Of a DNA stretch of 49,887 bases, positions 34,017 through 40,217 are shown piece by piece. The notes under the pieces were generated by a model. It was not told the DNA's origin. It made no database searches and saw nothing but the letters and a program-made list of their open reading frames with translations. The translations under genes and the position numbers were made by a program. The DNA is from Phocaeicola plebeius (GTDB lineage: Bacteria > Bacteroidota > Bacteroidia > Bacteroidales > Bacteroidaceae): assembly GCA_022767125.1 (NCBI GenBank), contig JALEPZ010000101.1, forward strand, positions 1 through 49,887. Direction: 5' to 3'. The number at the start of each line of letters is the position of its first letter. Position 1 is the first letter of the stretch.

Positions 34017-34880
34017 ATGGAAACAGCTATTGATAATGCTTCCCTTTGGGACTTCCTCAAGCACATTTGCGACGGCCTGCAGAGCAAGCGGCTGGCCGAC
34101 GTCTTCCGGTTTATTTCCTTCTACCCCAACGAGACTTATGGACCACACAGCCACCTGCGCATCGAAATCAACTATGTCAAGAAAGGAAGCTGCTTCATCC
34201 ATCTCGACAAGGAAAGCGTCACGTTCCGCGAGGGGGAAATCATGATTATCTCGTCGAATGTGGAACATTTATTCGAGGCGGGATCGGAAGGCTGTACCCT
34301 CATGCAGTTGGAATTTCTTCCTGAAATCTTCACCCGGTTCAACCGCCCGGACAACGACGGGAATCCCCTCAGCTCCGTCTTCCTGTTCAGCGAAGAAAAC
34401 CGCCTCATCAAGATTACCAACAACGTGCGCATCATGCGCACCGTGCAGCGCATCGTGAACGAACTGGAAGCCAAGAGCCCCTACTACCAGCACTTGGTGG
34501 TGATGTACTATGCCGAACTGCTGATTCTCATCAACCGCCACATGGATGAAGCCTTCCTGCCCATCTGCGCCAACGAGTCGCTGAAGAAGTCCATCGCCTA
34601 CCTGCGCCACCATTTCCAATCGAACATCTCTATAGCCGATGTGGCCCGCCACTGCGACATCAGCGAACGCTACCTGCGTATCCTGTTTGCCCAGCACCTG
34701 AAAATCACGCCGCTGGACTACCTGAACCAGCTCCGCATCAACAAGTCCATCGAACTGCTGCGCAACACCGAACTGTCGATCAAGGAAATCAGCTTCCAGT
34801 GCGGATTCCAGTCGCCCCAGTACTTCTCCCGTATCTTCAAGCAACAGACCGGAAAGACCCCTCGGGAGATGACGCGATAA
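34017..34880 (+). CDS. AraC-family transcriptional regulator 2
   Basis: The product has 287 residues from the ATG at 34017 (METAIDNASLWDFL); the frame is open from 33957, but the -7-like element lies in that extension. The N-terminal cupin-like ligand domain (about 30-140) has SFYPNETYGPHSHLRIEINYVKKG and EGEIMIISSNVEHLFEAG. The C-terminal double HTH (about 190-285) has SIADVARHCDISERYLRILF and SIKEISFQCGFQSPQYFSRIFKQQTGKTPREM. The stop codon is only 14 bp from the GTACATT element of promoter D, so it is the best candidate regulator of the A-D elements (inference from position). It would respond to a small cytoplasmic ligand, perhaps the incoming sugar or a pathway intermediate. Confidence 0.9.
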   Translation: METAIDNASLWDFLKHICDGLQSKRLADVFRFISFYPNETYGPHSHLRIEINYVKKGSCFIHLDKESVTFREGEIMIISSNVEHLFEAGSEGCTLMQLEFLPEIFTRFNRPDNDGNPLSSVFLFSEENRLIKITNNVRIMRTVQRIVNELEAKSPYYQHLVVMYYAELLILINRHMDEAFLPICANESLKKSIAYLRHHFQSNISIADVARHCDISERYLRILFAQHLKITPLDYLNQLRINKSIELLRNTELSIKEISFQCGFQSPQYFSRIFKQQTGKTPREMTR

Positions 34881-34884
34881 GCAT

Positions 34885-34981
34885 GTCCGTTTTGTACATT
34901 TTTTCCTTGATTTCTTGCCTAATTGCGCAACTGATACAGCGGTTGGATTCCACTTTCTCCAGCAAAGATAGCGTAACTTTG
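34885..34981 (+). promoter_or_regulatory. Promoter/operator D of the catabolic/GH2 operon (shared regulon element)
   Basis: TGTCCGTTTTGTACATTTTT at about 34885-34904 is followed by TTGCC near 34916 (equivalent to TTCCG of the other copies) and the -7 element TAACTTTG at 34974-34981. The GTACATT core begins 80 bp before the -7 element, as in A-C, while the rest of the sequence has diverged; this points to selection for the core and its helical phase. The ATG of the first gene follows the -7 element by 45 bp. Confidence 0.65.
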
Positions 34982-35018
34982 TCACATAACAAAAAACCTA
35001 TAAACACCTGCTGAAAAA

Positions 35019-35711
35019 ATGAAAGAATGGAACAACGACCAGGAACTGGTCAACCTTATTAAAGAAGAACTGTACACCGCCGTCATCGGTGACATCATGG
35101 ACAAAATGGGCTACACCCGCCAGTTTCTCTGTCCGCAGATACGCCCTCTGCGCAACGACATGTTCGTGGCCGGACGTGCCATGACCGTGCTCGAAGCCGA
35201 TGTCCTCGGCAATGACACCGGATCCGGCAACAATCCCCTCCTGCAACGCCCCTTCGGACTGATGCTGGAAGCCCTCGACAACCTGCAAGAAAACGAAGTC
35301 TATATCTGTTCCGGCTCGTCGCCCGACTATGCCCTGTGGGGAGAACTGATGAGCGCACGCGCCCTGCAATGCAAGGCAGCCGGTGCCGTGGTCAACGGCT
35401 ATTCCCGTGACACGAACGGCATCCTGAAACTGGACTTCCCCTGTTTCTCCTACGGACCTTACGCACAGGACCAGGCACCGCGCGGAAAGGTCATCGACTA
35501 CCGGGTTCCCATCGAGATCAACGGCGTGACGGTGAACGACGGCGATATGGTCATCGGCGACATCGATGGTGTCTGCATCGTGCCGCGCGCCATTGAGGAA
35601 GAAGTATTTACACGTGCACTCGAAAAGGCACGCGGAGAACGCATCGTGCTCAAGAAAATACAGGAAGGAATGCCCTCGCGCGAGGCATTCGACAAATATG
35701 GAATCATGTAA
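35019..35711 (+). CDS. RraA-family protein, probable class II 2-keto-3-deoxy-sugar-acid aldolase
   Basis: The product has 230 residues and is cytoplasmic. RraA/HMG-aldolase fold motifs are TAVIGDIMDKMGY, AGRAMTVLEAD, ALWGELMSARALQCKAAGAVVNGYSRDTNGI and IGDIDGVCIVPR. Metal-dependent HMG/CHA aldolases of this fold carry a D-X20-R-D motif; here I count E-X20-R-D (Glu of GELM, then Arg-Asp of YSRD). This suggests a catalytic aldolase or decarboxylase rather than the RNase E inhibitor RraA. It is the first gene of the operon, 20 bp before an aldonate-dehydratase-like gene, so cleavage of a 2-keto-3-deoxy-aldonate to pyruvate and an aldehyde is the likely role (inference). Confidence 0.75.
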   Translation: MKEWNNDQELVNLIKEELYTAVIGDIMDKMGYTRQFLCPQIRPLRNDMFVAGRAMTVLEADVLGNDTGSGNNPLLQRPFGLMLEALDNLQENEVYICSGSSPDYALWGELMSARALQCKAAGAVVNGYSRDTNGILKLDFPCFSYGPYAQDQAPRGKVIDYRVPIEINGVTVNDGDMVIGDIDGVCIVPRAIEEEVFTRALEKARGERIVLKKIQEGMPSREAFDKYGIM

Positions 35712-35731
35712 ACCTATAAAAATAAACGATT

Positions 35732-36901
35732 ATGAAAATTACTGACGTAAAGGTGTGGTTGGTGCAAGGCATCAAGTACAATTGGACATTATTGAAGATT
35801 TATACCGACGAAGGATATACGGGTGTGGGCGAAGCCACCAACTGGCCGGGCAGCCCCATCGTCTATGAGGCCGCCAAACACATCGGCCGGCGCATCATCG
35901 GACTGGACCCCATGCGGACGGACTTTATCTGGACCAAGCTCTACCGCGACCTGAACTGGGTAGGTCCCTACGGAGCCAGCATGTGTGCCATCAGCGGCAT
36001 CGACATGGCCCTGCTCGACTTGAAAGGCAAGGTGCTGGGTGCCCCCTGTTATGAACTGCTGGGCGGTGCCTATCGCAAGAACATCCTGCTCTATGCCAAC
36101 TACTGGTTCACGAAGGGCGGCCACAACGAAGCCGACTATGCCCAGGAAGCAAGAATCGTGCGCGAGGCGGGATTCACGGGACTGAAGTTCGACCCCTTTG
36201 CCCATACCAACTATTTCTATGGTGAGGACCTGTCGTCGAACCTGACCCTCACGCCTGCCCAGCAGGACCTGGCGTTCAACGTATCGAAGGCCGTGCGCGA
36301 AGCTGTCGGTCCGGACGTGGACATCATGATCGAGACACACGCCATGCTGAACTACCGCATTGCCGTGAAGATGGCCGAGCGGTTGGCGAAGCTCGACATT
36401 GCCTGGTACGAAGAACCGGCCGGCCCGGAGAGTGCCCAGACCTTGAGAGCCATGCGCGAGCGCATCCCCTCGGATGTGTCGATCTGCGTAGGCGAACGCC
36501 ACTATACCCGTTTCGCCATCCGTCCGGTGCTGGAACGACACATCTGCGATGTCATCATGCCCGACATCACCCGTTGCGGAGGTCCCTCAGAAATGAAACG
36601 AATGGCCACCATGGCCGAAGCCTACAACGTACTGCTGGCACCGCACAATCCCAACGGTCCGCTCTCTACACTGGCTTCCGCCCACGTATGCGCATCGGTT
36701 CCGAACTTCTTCCGTCAGGAGTTCATGTTCTACGATGTGCCTTGGCGCGACACCGTCATCGACCATCCCATCGCCGATATGGTGTATGACGGACATCTGC
36801 ACCTCTCCGACCGTCCCGGCCTGGGCGTGGACCTCGTGGAAGAGGAAATGGAAAAGCATCCCGGCATTACCGAAAATGCTCCCGATAACTTCTACATCTG
36901 A
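35732..36901 (+). CDS. Enolase-superfamily (mandelate racemase/galactonate dehydratase-like) sugar-acid dehydratase
   Basis: The product has 389 residues. An N-terminal capping domain (1-120) precedes a TIM barrel. Candidate metal ligands are Glu201 (IETHA), Glu227 or Glu228 (WYEEP) and Glu255 (VGERH). The general base pair of the mandelate racemase subgroup appears as Asp278 (MPDITRCGG) and His305 (APHNPNGP), 27 residues apart as in mandelate racemase (Asp270/His297). Lys152 (LKFDPF) sits at the end of barrel strand 2. Members dehydrate aldonates such as galactonate or fuconate to 2-keto-3-deoxy acids; some are cycloisomerases, so 3,6-anhydrogalactonate is an alternative substrate. The stop overlaps the next start (ATGA). 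Confidence 0.87.
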   Translation: MKITDVKVWLVQGIKYNWTLLKIYTDEGYTGVGEATNWPGSPIVYEAAKHIGRRIIGLDPMRTDFIWTKLYRDLNWVGPYGASMCAISGIDMALLDLKGKVLGAPCYELLGGAYRKNILLYANYWFTKGGHNEADYAQEARIVREAGFTGLKFDPFAHTNYFYGEDLSSNLTLTPAQQDLAFNVSKAVREAVGPDVDIMIETHAMLNYRIAVKMAERLAKLDIAWYEEPAGPESAQTLRAMRERIPSDVSICVGERHYTRFAIRPVLERHICDVIMPDITRCGGPSEMKRMATMAEAYNVLLAPHNPNGPLSTLASAHVCASVPNFFRQEFMFYDVPWRDTVIDHPIADMVYDGHLHLSDRPGLGVDLVEEEMEKHPGITENAPDNFYI

Positions 36902-37698
36902 TGCCTATGTCATTCCAGATAGATTTAAGAGGAAAAGTCGTGCTGATTACCGGAGTAAGCTCCGGTATCGGCCTCGGCGTCGCCCGGCAGTTTGCCCGTG
37001 CTGGTGCGAAAGTGGCAGGCTGTGCCCGCAAGACCCCTGATGCGCCTTGTGTGAAGGAGTTCATGGACACGATCCGCACGGAAGGCGGCGAACCGCTCTA
37101 TGTGCAGACGGACGTTTCCGTGGCCGACGAACTGGCCACGCTGGTGGAACAAGTCATCCGGACCTTCGGACGACTGGATATCCTGGTGTCGAATGCCGGA
37201 CAGAACGTATTTGAAGGAGCGGCCGGCTGCAACGAACAGCAATGGCAGTACAACCTGGACCTGAACCTGGCTTCCCACTGGCGGCTGTCCCAACTGTGCC
37301 GTCCCTACTTGGCACAACACGGCGAGGGAGTCATCCTGCTGATGACGTCCAACCATGCCTTCAGCTCCATCCCCGGCTGCTTCCCCTACAACGTGACCAA
37401 GACGGCAATTACCGGATTGGTGCGCAGCCTGGCCATCGAATGGGGGCCTGATATCCGTACGGTAGGCATCGCCCCCGGCTTCATCGACACGGCCGGGAAC
37501 GACACGTGGTTCGATTCCTTCCCCGACCCGCAGGCGGAACGCCAGCGCACCATCGACCTGCATCCCGTAAAACGCATCGGCACCGTGGATGAAGTAGGCG
37601 CCCTGTGTGTCTTCCTCGCCTCGCCCTGGGCGAATTTCATCAGCGGCACCACCCTCCTGATGGACGGCGGCCGCTCCGCCCTGATGCAAGATTCCTGA
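36901..37698 (+). CDS. SDR-family oxidoreductase, probable aldose dehydrogenase
   Basis: The product has 265 residues and belongs to the classical short-chain dehydrogenases. The cofactor motif TGVSSGIG lies at 17-24, NAG at 98-100, and the catalytic set is Ser150, Tyr163 and Lys167 (YNVTK), with the C-terminal FISGTTLLMDGG. The residue after the second beta strand is CAR, which would favour NADP over NAD, but this is weak evidence. The start at 36901 overlaps the stop of the dehydratase gene; MSFQ at 36907 is an alternative. In context it should oxidise the imported sugar to its lactone (inference). SDRs also act on many other alcohols. Confidence 0.85.
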   Translation: MPMSFQIDLRGKVVLITGVSSGIGLGVARQFARAGAKVAGCARKTPDAPCVKEFMDTIRTEGGEPLYVQTDVSVADELATLVEQVIRTFGRLDILVSNAGQNVFEGAAGCNEQQWQYNLDLNLASHWRLSQLCRPYLAQHGEGVILLMTSNHAFSSIPGCFPYNVTKTAITGLVRSLAIEWGPDIRTVGIAPGFIDTAGNDTWFDSFPDPQAERQRTIDLHPVKRIGTVDEVGALCVFLASPWANFISGTTLLMDGGRSALMQDS

Positions 37699-37731
37699 TT
37701 GTTTAACCTCCCTTATCTGACGACCTGAAAC

Positions 37732-38619
37732 ATGAAAGCTCATCTTTTCCATCCCTGTTCCGACCAGACCGGCGAAGCCGCCACCTGGCTCCCCCACCAG
37801 AACCTCCTGCTGTGGGTGGACATCGACAACGGTATTCTTCACCAGTACGATGCCAACCGTTCGGCGTTCACTGACTTCCGCTTGCCGGAGGTCATCACCT
37901 CTATCATCCCCTGGCAAGACCATGACCGGGAAGTCATCCTTGCCATGAAGAACCGTCTGGTCCGATTCGACTTAGACAGCCAACGCTACTGCACCTTGGT
38001 CGAACTGACCGGGCTGCATCCGAAATGGCGCACCAACGACTGCAAAGCCTCGCCTGCCGGCCGCATCTGGTGCGGCGTGATGCACTGCACCGAACATTCC
38101 GGAAACGGCAGTCTGTATTGTGTAGATAATGACTTGACGGTAGCACCGGTTTTAGACCGTCAGAGCATTCCCAACGGAATTGTCTGGAACAAGGCTGGCG
38201 ACCGGATGTACTACGCCGACTCCGGCCGGAGGTGTATCGAAGAATATGCCTACGACCGTCTGACCGGTGCCATCTATTTCATCCGCACACTGGTACAAGT
38301 GCCCGAAGAAATGGGCGTGCCCGACGGCATGACCATCGACGGCAACGGTCACCTGTGGGTCGCCCACTGGGGCGGATTCGGCGTATATGTGTGGAGCACC
38401 ACGAAAGGCGAACTGGTACGGAAAATCGAAGTGCCTGTGCCCAACGTTGCTTCGTGCACATTCGGCGGCAAGGACGGGCACACCCTGTTCATCACGACCG
38501 CCCGCGACGGACTGTCGCCGCAAGAGCTGGAACACTACCCACAAAGCGGCAGCCTTTTTGCCGCTGATGTGCCTGACGTCGTTCCCGGAGAGAATCATTA
38601 CCCGTTCATCACCCGTTAA
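37732..38619 (+). CDS. SMP-30/gluconolactonase-family lactonase
   Basis: The product has 295 residues and forms a six-bladed beta-propeller. Metal-site residues of the family can be placed: Glu15 (TGEAATW), Asn102 (RTNDCKA), Asn148 (IPNGIVW) and Asp198 (VPDGMTID); the Asn-to-Asp distance of 50 equals that in SMP-30. No signal peptide, so it is cytoplasmic. Members hydrolyse aldonolactones. It fits between the SDR (lactone formation) and the dehydratase (aldonate use) in an oxidative pathway encoded by adjacent genes. Confidence 0.88.
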   Translation: MKAHLFHPCSDQTGEAATWLPHQNLLLWVDIDNGILHQYDANRSAFTDFRLPEVITSIIPWQDHDREVILAMKNRLVRFDLDSQRYCTLVELTGLHPKWRTNDCKASPAGRIWCGVMHCTEHSGNGSLYCVDNDLTVAPVLDRQSIPNGIVWNKAGDRMYYADSGRRCIEEYAYDRLTGAIYFIRTLVQVPEEMGVPDGMTIDGNGHLWVAHWGGFGVYVWSTTKGELVRKIEVPVPNVASCTFGGKDGHTLFITTARDGLSPQELEHYPQSGSLFAADVPDVVPGENHYPFITR

Positions 38620-38636
38620 ACATACAGAAAGGAATC

Positions 38637-40193
38637 ATGCATATCTCCGCCATTGACATAGGTATCTTCTTCGGATACGGACTCCTGATCCTGCTGGTGG
38701 GCTTCCTCGTTTCGCGGAAGTCGGAACACGGTCCCCAGAACGCCAGCGACTACTTTCTGGCAGGCCGCGGACTGGCCTGGTGGGCCATCGGCGCCTCCAT
38801 CATCGCTTCGAATATTTCCGCCGAGCAGTTCGTAGGCATGTCCGGCAGCGGCTATGCCATCGGGCTGGCCATGGCCACCTACGAATGGATAGCCGCCGCC
38901 GGGCTGATTCTCATCGCCAAGTATTTCATCCCCATCTTCTTGGAAAAGCGCATCTTCACCATGCCCCAGTTTCTGGAAGAGCGGTTCGACAAACGGGTGA
39001 AGACTGTCATGACCATCTTTTGGCTGACCGTATTCGTATTCATCAACCTGACTTCCATCCTCTACCTCGGTGCCCTGACCATCGAGAACATCGTAGGGGT
39101 GCCGCTGATGGCCGGCATCATCGGACTGGCGGCCTTTGCCGGCATCTACTCCGTCTATGGGGGACTGAAGGCGGTGGCCCTGACCGATGTCATCCAAGTC
39201 ATCTTCCTGACGGCCGGCGGACTGATTACTACGTACATTGCCCTCGACCTGCTGGGAGAGAGCGAAGGAGCCGTGGCCGGCTGCCGGCGGCTGTACGAAG
39301 CAGCCGGCGACCGGTTCCACCTGATTCTGGACAAGAGCCATCCGGGCTACCAGGACCTGCCGGGAATGTCGGTCATCTTCGGCGGACTATGGGTCGCCAA
39401 CCTCTACTACTGGGGATGCAACCAGTACATCATCCAGCGGGCACTGGCCGCCAAGTCGGTCCGCGAGGCCCAGAACGGTATGCTGTTTGCGGGGTTCATC
39501 AAACTCATCATCCCCATCCTGGTCGTGGTACCCGGCATTGCCGCCTACGCCCTCGGCGCCCCGTTGGAGAAATCGGATGAAGCCTACCCGTGGCTGCTGG
39601 GCAACCTGCTGCCCACCGGCATCAAGGGCATTGCCTTTGCAGCCCTCACCGCTGCCATCGTCAGTTCCTTGGCATCGATGATGAACAGCATCTCCACCAT
39701 CTTCACGATGGATCTCTACCACTCCTATTTCCGCCGCCAGGCCAGCGAGCGGGAACTGGTCAAGGTGGGCCGGTGGACCAGTGTCATTGCCCTGTTGGTG
39801 GCCGTGAGCATTGCGCCCCTCCTGACCCGGCTCGACCAGGCCTTCCAGTACATCCAGGAATTCACCGGCTTTGTCAGTCCGGGAGCCCTTGCCATTTTCC
39901 TGGCCGGCTTCTTCTACCGCAAGGCCACGGCCAACGGAGCACTGGCGGCTGCCATCGGCTCGTTTGTCTTCTCGCTGCTGCTGAAGTTCCTCTGTCCCGC
40001 CCTGCCTTGGATGGACCGCATGGGCATCGTCTTCCTGCTGTGTTGCGGCGTGATCGTGCTGCTCGCCGGCAGGCATGACCACCCGTCCGCCCTCGTCCTC
40101 CAGCCCACGCTGTTCCGCACCGGGCGGTGGTTCAATGTTTTTTCCTGTATTATTCTCGCCATACTGGTGTGTTTCTACGCCCTATGGTGGTAA
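38637..40193 (+). CDS. Sodium:solute symporter (SSS/SGLT-type sugar transporter)
   Basis: The product has 518 residues and 13-14 predicted membrane helices. Family signatures are ASDYFLAGRGLAWWAIGASIIASNISAEQFVGMSGSGY in the first helices, IYSVYGGLKAVALTDVIQV, YWGCNQYIIQRALAAKS and AALTAAIVSSLASMMNSISTIFTMDLY, all typical of the SGLT-like branch. It imports a monosaccharide or related solute with Na+. It lies 17 bp after the lactonase gene and 24 bp before a GH2 gene, so it probably delivers the substrate of the oxidative enzymes released by the GH2 proteins. Confidence 0.9.
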   Translation: MHISAIDIGIFFGYGLLILLVGFLVSRKSEHGPQNASDYFLAGRGLAWWAIGASIIASNISAEQFVGMSGSGYAIGLAMATYEWIAAAGLILIAKYFIPIFLEKRIFTMPQFLEERFDKRVKTVMTIFWLTVFVFINLTSILYLGALTIENIVGVPLMAGIIGLAAFAGIYSVYGGLKAVALTDVIQVIFLTAGGLITTYIALDLLGESEGAVAGCRRLYEAAGDRFHLILDKSHPGYQDLPGMSVIFGGLWVANLYYWGCNQYIIQRALAAKSVREAQNGMLFAGFIKLIIPILVVVPGIAAYALGAPLEKSDEAYPWLLGNLLPTGIKGIAFAALTAAIVSSLASMMNSISTIFTMDLYHSYFRRQASERELVKVGRWTSVIALLVAVSIAPLLTRLDQAFQYIQEFTGFVSPGALAIFLAGFFYRKATANGALAAAIGSFVFSLLLKFLCPALPWMDRMGIVFLLCCGVIVLLAGRHDHPSALVLQPTLFRTGRWFNVFSCIILAILVCFYALWW

Positions 40194-40217
40194 CCTTTTA
40201 AAACAAACTATCCTCTC

